64,000 nt of DNA from Microtetraspora glauca (GCA_000721275.1 JOFO01000018.1:1-64000); one strand, 5' to 3'; shown: positions 34,945 to 43,568, numbered from the stretch's first letter. The notes: generated from the sequence alone by a model not told the origin. Numbers and translations are program-made.

Positions 34945-36266
34945 CGGCGGGCGCGGACGCGGGCGAGGAACGGGCCGTCCGGCCGCAGGTTCAGCCCGAA
35001 CACCGGCTCGCCCGCCGGCGCGGCGGCCTCGATCGCGAAGCGGGGCAGGAGCGCGCCGAGCAGCACCTCCATCTCCCGCAGCGCGAAGCGGGTGCCGAGG
35101 CAGGCCCGCGGACCGATGCCGAACGGCAGGTACGCGCCCGGGGGCGGCGGCGTCCGCGGCGGGAAGCGGTCGGGCACGAACGCGCCGGGGTCGGGCCACA
35201 CGTCCGGGTCGCGGTGGGTGAGGTAGGGGCAGACGAGGACGTCCGTGCCGGCCGGGACCCGTACGCCGTCCAGCCACACGTCGGACTCGGCCTGCCGGGG
35301 GAGCAGCCACCCCGTCGGGTAGAGGCGCAGCGTCTCCGCGAGCACGCCCTCGATCACCGCCGGGTCGCCGGCCGCCCGCCGGGCGACCTCCGGGTGCCGG
35401 TCGAGCAGGACGAACACCCAGGTCAGCGTGCGGGCGCTGCTCTCGTAGCCGGCGACGAGGAGGGTGACCAGCTCGTCGCGGATCAACCGGTCGTCGTAGC
35501 GGTCGTCGGTCTCCGCCGCGTCCAGCAGCCGGAACAGGAGCCCGGTGCCCGCCGCCCCCGCCGCGTGGCGGGAGCGGGCGTCCGCGATCGCCCGGTGCAT
35601 CCGCGCGTCGAGCGCGGCGAGCGCCGCCGCCGCCGGCGCCGGCAGATCGGTGCCGCCGCCGACGTCGGCGGGGAGCGCGGCCACGATGTCCTGCACCGCC
35701 GCCAGGTCCGTGTACGTCGCCGGGTCGAGGGGACGGTCGGTGAGCGAGCGCCAGATGGTGTCCACCGTGAAGAACTGGGCGTCCTCGGCGAGGTCCGCCG
35801 GCTCGCCGGTGCGCGCCCGATCCGCCCAGCGGTCCGCGATCACCCGCGCAGCGCCCGTGATGTGGTGCTCCCAGCGCTGGATGCCGCGGCCGGTGAACGG
35901 CGCCTGGAGAAGCCTCCGTTGGGAGCGCCACGCCGCCCCGGTGGCGCTGAGCATGCCGTCCCCGAGGAGCGGGCGGGCGCGGTGGGACCGCTTCACGAAC
36001 AGGTCGCCGCCGACGCCGAGGACCTGGTGGACGTGGTGCGGATGGGTCACCAGGACCGCGTCCCGCCCGCCCCGCCGGAAGCCGGTGAGCCGCCCCGGGA
36101 CCCAGGCCGCGCGCAGCAGTTCGACGAGCGGGGCACCGGAGGCCGCCCAGGCGGCCACCACGGCGTCGTCGAGGAGGTCGGGGAGCCGCCCGGCGGCGGG
36201 GGCCTCGGGCGACGGAGGCGCGGGTGCGGTACCGGTCGCCGGTGAACTCACGTTGGGTGACTGCAT
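34941..36266 (-). CDS. Cytochrome P450
   Basis: 441 residues. Haem-binding loop FGIGPRACLG (Cys389), I-helix LVAGYESSARTLTW with the oxygen-activating acid/alcohol region, K-helix ETLR and the PDRF segment are all present. No membrane anchor. The ATG at 36266 has no ribosome site; TACGAT eight bases upstream suggests a leaderless transcript. First gene of the five-gene operon. It should hydroxylate the terpenoid (or acyl) intermediate, creating or adding an oxygen for acylation. It needs ferredoxin partners encoded elsewhere. Confidence 0.95.
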   Translation of the reverse strand: MQSPNVSSPATGTAPAPPSPEAPAAGRLPDLLDDAVVAAWAASGAPLVELLRAAWVPGRLTGFRRGGRDAVLVTHPHHVHQVLGVGGDLFVKRSHRARPLLGDGMLSATGAAWRSQRRLLQAPFTGRGIQRWEHHITGAARVIADRWADRARTGEPADLAEDAQFFTVDTIWRSLTDRPLDPATYTDLAAVQDIVAALPADVGGGTDLPAPAAAALAALDARMHRAIADARSRHAAGAAGTGLLFRLLDAAETDDRYDDRLIRDELVTLLVAGYESSARTLTWVFVLLDRHPEVARRAAGDPAVIEGVLAETLRLYPTGWLLPRQAESDVWLDGVRVPAGTDVLVCPYLTHRDPDVWPDPGAFVPDRFPPRTPPPPGAYLPFGIGPRACLGTRFALREMEVLLGALLPRFAIEAAAPAGEPVFGLNLRPDGPFLARVRARR

Positions 36267-36273
36267 GATGACG

Positions 36274-36280
36274 TATCGTA
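36274..36280. promoter_or_regulatory. Overlapping divergent -10 elements between P450 and acyltransferase
   Basis: Only 21 bases separate the two start codons. TATCGT (36274-36279, plus) and TACGAT (36280-36275, minus) overlap, each ending eight bases before its start codon, so both mRNAs would be leaderless. The -35 regions would lie inside the opposite genes and are weak. Confidence 0.45.
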
Positions 36281-36287
36281 GCGGCCT

Positions 36288-37604
36288 GTGCGATCTTCAG
36301 TCTCTCCGCGACCTCCCGGCGCCGTGCCCCTGGCGCTCCTCGACCGGCTCGCCCTCGACACGGCGGCGCTGCACCCCACCGACACCGCCCTCCACCTCGG
36401 CGGCTTCGTCACCCTGGAAGGGCCGCCGCCGCCCCGGGAGCAGGTGGTGCGATGGCTCGGGCGGCGCGTGACGGACCTGCCCGAACTGGCCTACCGGCTG
36501 GGCGGGACCGCCCGGCGCCCCCACTGGGAGCCCGACCCCGGCTTCGACCCCGCACGTCACCTGTACGAGCTACCCGGCTCACCCGATCCGGCGGCGGCCG
36601 TCGCCGAGGCCGTCGGGCAACCTCTGCCCCGCGACCGGCCGTTGTGGGGCGTGTGGCTCGTCCGCCGGGCGGGCACCGGGTACGGCCTCTGCTACCGCGC
36701 CCACCACGCCTTCCAGGACGGCGCCGCCGCCGTCGCCACCCTGGAGCACCTGCTCGGCGACGAGGAGCACCGGCCCGCCCGGGCCCGGGCCGGGCTCGCC
36801 CGCCGCCGGCCGGTGCGCTGGCGCGAGATCCTGCCCGAGTTCCGCCCGCCGGGCCGGATCACCTGGTGGTCGCCGCTCGACACCGCGCCCTCCCACCGCC
36901 CCGCCGTCGCCCTCGCCGACACCCCGCTCGCCCGGCTGCACGCCCTCGGCCGCCGCCTCGGCGCCACCGTCCCCCAGCTGTGCCTGGCGCTCACCGCCGA
37001 CACCGTCCGCGCCTGGCACCCCGACGACTGGGCGCCCGGCGGACCGGGCCACGGACGCGGACTGCGCGCCGGCATGGGGATCGGCGTACGGGACCCGGAG
37101 GAGCCGCACCCGCTGCTCGGCAACCGGGTCGCGGTCGCCGGCTTCGACCTGCCCTGCGGCGAGCCGGACCCGGACCGGCGGCTCGCCGCACTCGGCCGGG
37201 CCGTCGGCTACCCGCGCCTCGCCGCGCTCGCGGACGCCCAGGGGGCGGTGCTGCGCCGCCTCCCGTACCGGATCGGCAAGCTCTCCCTCGGCCGCGCGGT
37301 GGACGCCCGCTACACCCCCGTGATGGTCGCCGACCTGCGGATCCGCCGGCCCCTCGGCTTCGACGGGACGGCGGCCACCGCCGTCCACCCGCTGCCGGTC
37401 CGCGTGCCGGGGCAGCCGCTCTTCGTCGCCTGGGCCACCCACCGGCGCACCCTCCACACCACCTTCGTCGCCGACGCCGCCCTCCCGGGTGCCGAACGGC
37501 TCCCGGAGCACTGGGAGACGGCCCTCGCCGCCCTCGAACGGCGCGCGGAGCAGCGGCGGTCGGGGGCGGCGGCGGTCACGACGGAGGAGGACCGCGTCAG
37601 TTGA
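36288..37604 (+). CDS. Wax ester synthase/DGAT-like acyltransferase
   Basis: 438 residues from a GTG, with no ribosome site, at the divergent promoter. The condensation-type active site HHxxxDG is present as AHHAFQDGAAAV (residues 139-145). The N-terminal PLALLDRLALDTAALHPTDTALHLGGF matches the WS/DGAT opening, and a later MGIGVRDPEE-HPLLGN stretch corresponds to the PLW/ND-region of the family. It would transfer an acyl chain to an alcohol. Its position facing the P450-NUDIX-cyclase-ACP-KS operon suggests it esterifies the terpenoid alcohol. Its stop overlaps the convergent AKR stop by eight bases. Confidence 0.87.
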   Translation: MRSSVSPRPPGAVPLALLDRLALDTAALHPTDTALHLGGFVTLEGPPPPREQVVRWLGRRVTDLPELAYRLGGTARRPHWEPDPGFDPARHLYELPGSPDPAAAVAEAVGQPLPRDRPLWGVWLVRRAGTGYGLCYRAHHAFQDGAAAVATLEHLLGDEEHRPARARAGLARRRPVRWREILPEFRPPGRITWWSPLDTAPSHRPAVALADTPLARLHALGRRLGATVPQLCLALTADTVRAWHPDDWAPGGPGHGRGLRAGMGIGVRDPEEPHPLLGNRVAVAGFDLPCGEPDPDRRLAALGRAVGYPRLAALADAQGAVLRRLPYRIGKLSLGRAVDARYTPVMVADLRIRRPLGFDGTAATAVHPLPVRVPGQPLFVAWATHRRTLHTTFVADAALPGAERLPEHWETALAALERRAEQRRSGAAAVTTEEDRVS

Positions 37605-38430
37605 GCTCGTCGGGGTGGGGGCCCGTGCGCAGGTCGCGGTCCAGTGCGGCGATGGCGCGCATCTCGTCGTCCGTCAGCGCGAAGTCGAGGACGTCGAAGT
37701 TCTCGCGGATGCGGTGGGGGGTGACGGACTTCGGGATGACGACGTTGCCGAGCTGGAGGTGCCAGCGGATGACGGTCTGCGCGGGCGACTTGCCGTGGCG
37801 GTCGGCGATGGTCCTGAGCGCGGCGTCATCGAGGACGGCGCCCTGGGCGAGCGGGCTCCACGCCTCGGTGGCGATCCCGTGCTCCGCGTGGAAGGAGCGC
37901 AGTTCGGCCTGCTGGAGGCCGGGGTGCAGCTCGATCTGGTTGACGGCCGGGACGAGCGTCGCGCCGTCGAGGAGCCGCCGCAGGTGGCCGGGCTGGAAGT
38001 TGGAGACGCCGGCGGCGCGGACGCGGCCCTCCCCGGCGAGACGTTCCAGCGCGCGCCAGGAGTCCCGGTAGAGGTCGCGGGCCGGGGCGGGCCAGTGGAC
38101 GAGGTACAGGTCGACGTGGTCGAGGCCCAGCTTCGCGAGGCTGGCGTCGAAGGCGCGGAGGGTGGCGTCGTACCCCTGGTCGGCGTTCCACAGCTTGGTG
38201 GTGACGAACAGTTCGTCGCGGGGCAGTCCGGAGGCGGCGAGGGCGCGGCCGACGCCGGCCTCGTTGCCGTAGACCGCGGCGGTGTCGATGGAGCGGTAGC
38301 CGGTCTCCAGGGCGGTGGTGACGGCGGCGGTGGTCGCGTCGTCGGAGACCTGGAAGACGCCGAAGCCGAGCTGGGGGATCTCGACGCCGTTGTTCAGCGT
38401 GACGGTCGGGACGGCGGGGGAGGCGTTCAC
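37597..38430 (-). CDS. Aldo/keto reductase
   Basis: 277 residues from a GTG. The AKR tetrad Asp-Tyr-Lys-His is visible: SIDTAAVYGNE (Asp and Tyr), TTKLW (Lys) and YLVHWP (His). The NADPH-binding IPKSVTPHRIREN lies near the C-terminus. It matches the 2,5-diketo-D-gluconate reductase-like group. It is third in a minus-strand operon after an MFS transporter and a GlcG-like protein. A role in the neighbouring terpenoid cluster is possible but not indicated. Confidence 0.93.
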   Translation of the reverse strand: MNASPAVPTVTLNNGVEIPQLGFGVFQVSDDATTAAVTTALETGYRSIDTAAVYGNEAGVGRALAASGLPRDELFVTTKLWNADQGYDATLRAFDASLAKLGLDHVDLYLVHWPAPARDLYRDSWRALERLAGEGRVRAAGVSNFQPGHLRRLLDGATLVPAVNQIELHPGLQQAELRSFHAEHGIATEAWSPLAQGAVLDDAALRTIADRHGKSPAQTVIRWHLQLGNVVIPKSVTPHRIRENFDVLDFALTDDEMRAIAALDRDLRTGPHPDELN

Positions 38431-38534
38431 GGTGCGTGCGTTCCTTCAGGCGGTGCGGGGGACGAGGGAGGTGCGGGCGCCGGTGCGCCCGCCGTGGGCC
38501 TCGCGCGGGGTGCGGGCCCGTGCGGCGGTGCCGG

Positions 38535-38963
38535 TCACCGGGCCAGCTCGGCGAGGGCGGCCTCGGCGAAGGCGTGGTCCTGCTCGGGGGCGCCGCCGCC
38601 GACGCCGACGGCGCCGACGAGCCGGCCGTCGCGGTGGACCGGTATGCCGCCGGCGATGAAGAGCAGCGGCCGGTCGAGGGCGGTGGTCAGGCTGTGGAAC
38701 GGGCCGTCGGGCTTGACCAGGTCGACCAGGCCGGCGGTGGGGGCGTTCAGCTGGAGCGCCGTGTACGCCTTGCGGGTGCTGGTCTCGCCGGAGATCAGCA
38801 CGGCGCGGTCGTCGCGGCGGAAGGCGAGCAGGTGGCCGCCGGCGTCCAGGACGGTGACGCTGACGGTGGCCCCGGCGGCTTCGGCGGCGCGGGTGGCGGC
38901 GGCGACCAGCAGCTCGGCGTCGGCGGTGGTCAGCGGGGTGAGGGTGGTGGCGGTGGTGCTCAT
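38535..38963 (-). CDS. GlcG/HbpS family haem-binding-like protein
   Basis: 142 residues. The GlcG/HbpS fold is recognised from VTVLDAGGHLLAFRRDDRAVLISGETSTRKAYTAL and LFIAGGIPVHRDGRLVGAVGVGGG near the C-terminus. No signal peptide, unlike secreted HbpS, so it is cytoplasmic. HbpS binds haem and senses redox stress in Streptomyces; other members are of unknown role. It lies between the MFS gene and the AKR gene and is probably co-transcribed. Confidence 0.87.
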   Translation of the reverse strand: MSTTATTLTPLTTADAELLVAAATRAAEAAGATVSVTVLDAGGHLLAFRRDDRAVLISGETSTRKAYTALQLNAPTAGLVDLVKPDGPFHSLTTALDRPLLFIAGGIPVHRDGRLVGAVGVGGGAPEQDHAFAEAALAELAR

Positions 38964-38990
38964 GGCGCCTTTCCTTTGGGAGGGAGGGGG

Positions 38991-40205
38991 TCAGTGGTGG
39001 GCGGGGGCGGGGGCGGGGGCCGGGGCGGCGGTGACGGGCGCCTCGGCCGGGGCGGTTGCGGGGGTGCGGCGCTCCAGCGCGGCGGACCAGAAGGCGAGGC
39101 CGAGCGCGGCGGCGGCGAGCAGGGCGCCGACCCAGTTCGGGGACGTGTAGCCGAAGCCGCCGGCGATCACAAGGCCGCCGAGCCAGGCGGCGAGGGCGTT
39201 GCCGAGGTTGAAGGCGCCGATGTTGACGGCGGAGGCCAGCGTGGGGGCGCCGTGCGCCTGGTCGAGGACCCGCTTCTGGAGCGGCGGGACGGTGGCGAAG
39301 CCGAGCGCGCCGATCAGGAGGATCGCCACCGCGGCGAGGATCTTGTACGAGGCCAGGACGGTGAACAGCGCGAGGACGGCCGCGAGTCCGGCGAGGGTGA
39401 CGTAGAGCAGGGGCATCAGCGCGCGGTCGGCGTACCGGCCGCCGATCAGGTTGCCGAGGAACATGCCCACGCCGAAGAGGACCAGGAGCCAGGTGACGGC
39501 GCCCTCGGAGTAGCCGGCGACCTCCGTCATCATCGGCGCGATGTAGGTGATCGCGGCGAACACGCCGCCGAAGCCGAGCACGGTCATCGCCATCGCGAGC
39601 AGCACCTGCGGGTTGCGGAAGGCGCCCAGCTCGCCGCGGAGACGGGCCCCTTCGGGGCGCGGCATGGCGGGCACCAGCTTGGCGATGCCGAGCAGTCCGA
39701 CGACGCCGAGGGCCGCGACGACGGCGAAGGTGGTGCGCCAGCCGACGGCCTGGCCGATGAAGGTGCCGAGCGGCACGCCGACGATGTTGGCGACGGTCAG
39801 GCCCGTGAACATGGTGGCGATGGCGCCGGCCTTCCGGTCCGGGGCGACGAGCCCGGCGGCGACGACGGATCCGATGCCGAAGAACGAACCGTGGGCGAGC
39901 GAGGCGACGACCCGGCCGGTCAGCATCAGCCCGAAGCTCGGCGCGACGGCGGAGACGAGGTTGCCGGCCACGAACAGGCCCATCAGCACCATGAGCATCC
40001 GCTTGCGGCTCACCCTGTTGCCGAGGACGGTCAGCAGGGGAGCGCCGGCGACCACGCCGAGCGCGTAGCCGGTGACGAGGAGGCCGGCGGTGGGGATGGT
40101 GACGCCGTAGTCGGCGGCGATCTCGGGCAGCAGGCCCATGATCACGAATTCTGTGGTGCCGATGCCGAAGGCGCCGACGGCCAGGGCGAGGAGTGCGAGC
40201 GGCAT
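38991..40205 (-). CDS. MFS transporter, DHA1/AraJ-like
   Basis: 404 residues with twelve membrane helices. The start MPLALLALAVGAFGIGTTEFVIMGLLPEIAADYGV is the hallmark of the AraJ/arabinose-efflux branch, and GNRVSRKRMLM is the conserved cytoplasmic loop between helices 2 and 3. The C-terminal tail is Pro/Ala repeats (PAPAPAPAHH). Relatives export drugs, sugars or purine-like compounds. A good promoter with an inverted repeat lies upstream. First gene of the MFS-GlcG-AKR operon. Confidence 0.92.
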   Translation of the reverse strand: MPLALLALAVGAFGIGTTEFVIMGLLPEIAADYGVTIPTAGLLVTGYALGVVAGAPLLTVLGNRVSRKRMLMVLMGLFVAGNLVSAVAPSFGLMLTGRVVASLAHGSFFGIGSVVAAGLVAPDRKAGAIATMFTGLTVANIVGVPLGTFIGQAVGWRTTFAVVAALGVVGLLGIAKLVPAMPRPEGARLRGELGAFRNPQVLLAMAMTVLGFGGVFAAITYIAPMMTEVAGYSEGAVTWLLVLFGVGMFLGNLIGGRYADRALMPLLYVTLAGLAAVLALFTVLASYKILAAVAILLIGALGFATVPPLQKRVLDQAHGAPTLASAVNIGAFNLGNALAAWLGGLVIAGGFGYTSPNWVGALLAAAALGLAFWSAALERRTPATAPAEAPVTAAPAPAPAPAHH

Positions 40206-40250
40206 GGCTCAACCTTCCGGATTGCTTGAGTGAGCTCTTTGCGTGCTTCG

Positions 40251-40280
40251 ACAATAGTTGCAGACGCGCTCTAAGTGCAA
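40251..40280 (-). promoter_or_regulatory. Promoter and inverted repeat upstream of the MFS operon
   Basis: On the minus strand TTGCAC (40280-40275), 18-base spacer, TATTGT (40256-40251). The half-sites TTGCA and TGCAA (40280-40276 and 40262-40258) flank a 13-base centre and may be an operator overlapping the promoter. Confidence 0.5.
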
Positions 40281-40424
40281 GCGCGGGTAGCGCGTGTAGG
40301 CGTCTTGGCGTTGTTCGCAGGGTTACCGGTGGATACCCGTTCGGTTCCCCGCGTCCGTGTCCGAGGCGCCGCCTCGGCGTTGTGCTGGCGACGGCGTGGC
40401 GGCGATCAAGGAGAGGGGCGCGCG

Positions 40425-41663
40425 GTGGACGTGGTGCGGGAGTCGGCTCGGGCCGGCCGGGTCGTGGTGTGGGAGGAGTCGGCGCGCGACGGCGCCCAGG
40501 CGAAGACCCTCATGCCGGCGGAGCTGCAGGTGCGGCTCGCCAGGGCGACGGGCGGCCTGTTCGGCGCGGACGGTCCGCGCCACGCGGTGTTCGCCGCCGG
40601 GTTCCCCGCCGTGTGCGCCGAGGAGTACGAAGCGGTGCGGCAGGTCGCCGTGGAGGCCGAGGGGGCGGTCGGCGTCGCCGCGGTCTGCCGCGGCGCCCGG
40701 CGGGACGTGGAGCAGGCGGTGGCGTCGGTACGGGGCAGCCGGCACGCCCGGGTGATGGTGGTGGTCCCGGCGTCCGAGGCGATGGCGCGGGTCATGGTCC
40801 ACCGGACGGCCGCCGAGGCGCTCCAGGCCGGCGCCGACCTCGTCAAACGGGCCCGCGACCTCGACGACGCGGTGGCGGTGGACGTCTGCCTGGCGGACGC
40901 CTCGCGGGCCGACGCCTCCCTCATGGGCGCCGGCGCCCAGGCCATGACCGGCGCGGGAGCCGGCGTCGTGGTGCTGGCCGACACGGTCGGCGCCCAGCTG
41001 CCCCGCGCCTGCCGCGACATGTTCGGCGCGGTGCGGACGGCGGCCGGCGACGACGTCGTCCTCGCCTCCCACCTGCACAACGACCTCGGCCTCGGCTTGG
41101 CGAACACCCTGGAGGCCCTGAACGCGGGCGTGCGGGTGGTGTCCAGCTCCTGGCTCGGCATCGCCGAGCGCGCCGGCATGGCCGCCACCGAACAGGTGCT
41201 CTTCCTCCTCGCCCGGCACGGGCGCGACCTGCTGGGCGAGGAGGCGGACCTCTGGTGGACCGCGCCCGACCTCACCCGGCTGCCGCCGATCGCCCGGACG
41301 GTCTCCGAGGGCACCGGCGTCCCGCTCGGCGTCACCGCGCCGATCGTCGGCACCGGCGTCGGCACGATCTCCACCGGCACGCCCTTCGTCCACCCCGGGC
41401 TCTTCCAGCCCTACGACCCGGCCGAGGTCCTGGGCGTCGAGCCGCGGGTCCTGCTGACGCACCTGGCCAGCGCCCGGGTCGTCACCGCCGTCGCCGCCCG
41501 CCTCGGCCACCGGCTCGACCCCGACCGGACGGCCGCCGCCATGCGCTGGGCCAAGAGCCGCGCCTTCCGCACCTCGACGGCCGTCATCGACGACACCGCC
41601 TTCGCCGCCTACCTCGACGGCCTCGCCCACACCACCCGCCCCACCCCCCGGACCGGCCCGTGA
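40425..41663 (+). CDS. DRE-TIM metallolyase family enzyme (HMG-CoA lyase/isopropylmalate synthase-like)
   Basis: 412 residues from a GTG with AAGGAGAGG upstream. It belongs to the HMGL-like (PF00682) barrel family: the first strand carries the metal-binding RDGAQ (EESARDGAQAKTLM), and the C-terminal side of the barrel has the metal ligands SHLHNDLGLGLANTLEAL. It lacks the LeuA regulatory domain, so it resembles homocitrate/citramalate synthases or HMG-CoA lyases in size. The substrate cannot be read. It is translationally coupled to a YrdC-domain gene. Confidence 0.82.
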   Translation: MDVVRESARAGRVVVWEESARDGAQAKTLMPAELQVRLARATGGLFGADGPRHAVFAAGFPAVCAEEYEAVRQVAVEAEGAVGVAAVCRGARRDVEQAVASVRGSRHARVMVVVPASEAMARVMVHRTAAEALQAGADLVKRARDLDDAVAVDVCLADASRADASLMGAGAQAMTGAGAGVVVLADTVGAQLPRACRDMFGAVRTAAGDDVVLASHLHNDLGLGLANTLEALNAGVRVVSSSWLGIAERAGMAATEQVLFLLARHGRDLLGEEADLWWTAPDLTRLPPIARTVSEGTGVPLGVTAPIVGTGVGTISTGTPFVHPGLFQPYDPAEVLGVEPRVLLTHLASARVVTAVAARLGHRLDPDRTAAAMRWAKSRAFRTSTAVIDDTAFAAYLDGLAHTTRPTPRTGP

Positions 41664-42418
41664 CCGGCACCCCCGCGCCCCCGCCCGGCCGCCTCCCCGT
41701 CTCCCTGCCCGAGGCCCGCCAGGCCCTGCACGACGGCGCGGCGGTCGTCCTGCCCAACCCCGCCCCGCTCACCCACGTCGTCACCGCCCGCCGCGCCCCC
41801 GCGGTCAACGAGGCCAAGGGACGGCCCGCCGGCCAGCCGGTCGCCCTCTGGGCCCACCACCCCGACACCGCGCGCGCCCTCGCCGAGGACGTCTGGCGGC
41901 TCGCCCCCGGACCGGCGGCGACGGCGCGGCGGCTCCTGGCGGACGAGCACCTCACCGTCCTCGTACCGGTCCACGACCACGCCGCCGCCCACCCCTGGGC
42001 GGCCCCCGCCGTCAAGGACGGGTGGATGCTCCTCTTCGGCGCCCGCCCGCGGTCCCTGCGCCCGCTGCTCGACGCCCACCCGGTGCTGTACGTGAGCAGC
42101 GCCAACCGCACCGGCCACCCGCCCGCCGCCACCACCGCCGACGCTCTCGGCATGTTCCCCGCCACCGTCCCCGTCCTCGCGCCGCAGGACCCCGCCGACG
42201 CGTCCGGCCCGCCCTCCGCGCGGCGCGCCACCACCACCGTGCGCCTGCACCCCGACGGCCGCATGGAGCTGCACCGGCACGGCGCCCAGGACGCCCCCTT
42301 CTCCTCCCCGGACGCCTACCTCCGCCACCTCGGCGAGCGCTACGGGCAGGTTGCCGACGGCGACGGCGTCACCGGCCGCCGGGGCGGCGCGGCATGGGGT
42401 CCCGGCCTTTCGCCGTGA
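41660..42418 (+). CDS. Sua5/YciO/YrdC-domain protein
   Basis: 252 residues from a GTG that overlaps the upstream stop. The YrdC fold is suggested by AVVLPNPAPLTHVVTARRAPAVNEAKGRPAGQPVALWAH, which parallels the nucleotide-and-threonine-binding KxRP region, and by VLYVSSANRTGHPPA, equivalent to the SANxSG motif. Usual members make threonylcarbamoyl-AMP for tRNA modification. The divergence of the first motif (KGRPAGQPV) and the coupling to a DRE-TIM enzyme suggest a specialised carbamoyl-AMP-type reaction. Confidence 0.78.
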   Translation: MTGTPAPPPGRLPVSLPEARQALHDGAAVVLPNPAPLTHVVTARRAPAVNEAKGRPAGQPVALWAHHPDTARALAEDVWRLAPGPAATARRLLADEHLTVLVPVHDHAAAHPWAAPAVKDGWMLLFGARPRSLRPLLDAHPVLYVSSANRTGHPPAATTADALGMFPATVPVLAPQDPADASGPPSARRATTTVRLHPDGRMELHRHGAQDAPFSSPDAYLRHLGERYGQVADGDGVTGRRGGAAWGPGLSP

Positions 42419-42433
42419 GGCCCCGGAGGACGA

Positions 42434-42495
42434 CGTGGCGCGCCCGGCGCCGAGCCCGTTCGAGCAAAGAGTCCCCGACGGCCGGGCGCGCCACG
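42434..42495. terminator. Terminator between convergent YrdC and LLM genes
   Basis: Perfect 15-bp stem (42434-42448 with 42481-42495) with a 32-base loop. Confidence 0.6.
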
Positions 42496-42500
42496 GCCGT

Positions 42501-43460
42501 TCACCCCCCGGAGGCCAGCAGCGGCAGCACCTCGGTGCGGTAGAAGTCGAAGAAGCCGCGCTGGTCGGGGCCCATCTGGCCGACGTGGACGACGTCGAAG
42601 CCGGCGTCCGCGTACTCCCGCAGGCGGCGGGCGTGTTCCTCGGGGTCGGGTCCGCAGGGCACCGCCTCCGCGACGGTCTCCACGGTGACCAGCTCCGTCG
42701 CCTGCTCGAAGTGGCGCGGGGTGGGCAGGATCTGGCCCAGTTCCCCGGGGAGGTGTTCGACCGCCCAGAGGCGGTGGGCCGTGCGGGCCCCCTCCTCCCG
42801 GGACGGGGCCCAGCACACCTTGGTGGAGGCGAACGCGGGCCGCTCGGGGGCGCGGGCGCGGAACCGGTCGACGAGACCGGCGTCCGGGGTGGTGGTGACG
42901 AAGCCGTCGGCGATGCGGGAGGCGACCTCGGCCGCCTTCGGCCCGAAGGCGGAGACGTCGATGGGCGGCGGGTTCTCCGGGAGTGTGTACAGGCGGGCGT
43001 TCTCGACCGTGTAGTGCCGGCCCCGGTGGGTGACCTCCTCGCCGGTGAACAGGCGGCGGATCACCTCGACGGCCTCCTCCAGCATCTCCAGGCGCACGTC
43101 CACGGCCGGCCACGGGTCCCCGAGGATGTGCTCGTTCAGCGCCTCGCCGCTGCCGAGTCCGAGCCGGAACCGCCCGTCGAGCATGACCTGGGAGGTCGCG
43201 GCGGCCTGGGCGACGAGCGCGGGGTGCATGCGGACGGTCGGGCAGGTCACGGCGGTCGCGACGGGCAGGGTGGTCGCCTGGGAGAGGGCTCCGATCACGG
43301 ACCAGACGAACGGGCTCTCGCCCTGCTCGTCGTTCCACGGGTGGAAGTGGTCCGAGATCCACAGCGAGCGGAAACCCGCGTCCTCCGCCATCCGGGCCTG
43401 CTCGACGAGCTCGCCCGGCCGGAACTCCTCGCAGGAGAGGAAGTAGCCGAACTCGGTCAT
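42501..43460 (-). CDS. F420-dependent LLM-class oxidoreductase (TIGR03557-like)
   Basis: 319 residues. Luciferase-like barrel: MTEFGYFLSCEEFRPGELVEQARMAEDAGF, SDHFHPW, then LGLGSGEALNEHI and the C-terminal DVVHVGQMGPDQRGFFDFY. These are features of the F420-dependent glucose-6-phosphate dehydrogenase-like subgroup found in actinobacteria. CTGGAGG lies before the ATG. It transfers hydride between F420 and an unknown organic substrate. Confidence 0.9.
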   Translation of the reverse strand: MTEFGYFLSCEEFRPGELVEQARMAEDAGFRSLWISDHFHPWNDEQGESPFVWSVIGALSQATTLPVATAVTCPTVRMHPALVAQAAATSQVMLDGRFRLGLGSGEALNEHILGDPWPAVDVRLEMLEEAVEVIRRLFTGEEVTHRGRHYTVENARLYTLPENPPPIDVSAFGPKAAEVASRIADGFVTTTPDAGLVDRFRARAPERPAFASTKVCWAPSREEGARTAHRLWAVEHLPGELGQILPTPRHFEQATELVTVETVAEAVPCGPDPEEHARRLREYADAGFDVVHVGQMGPDQRGFFDFYRTEVLPLLASGG

Positions 43461-43568
43461 GACGCCTCCAGAGGTGCGTTCGCCGTCCCGTCGGGCGAAC
43501 TCCTGCGGCGCGACTGCCCGGCAGACCGCGCGGGGAACGCGGAACGGGGAAGTTCGTGGGTTCCGTAC

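Noticed and set aside
37597..40205. AKR, GlcG and MFS genes as part of the terpenoid cluster
   Set aside because: They converge on the acyltransferase gene, have their own promoter, and form a gene set that occurs independently of such clusters; inclusion is possible but unsupported.
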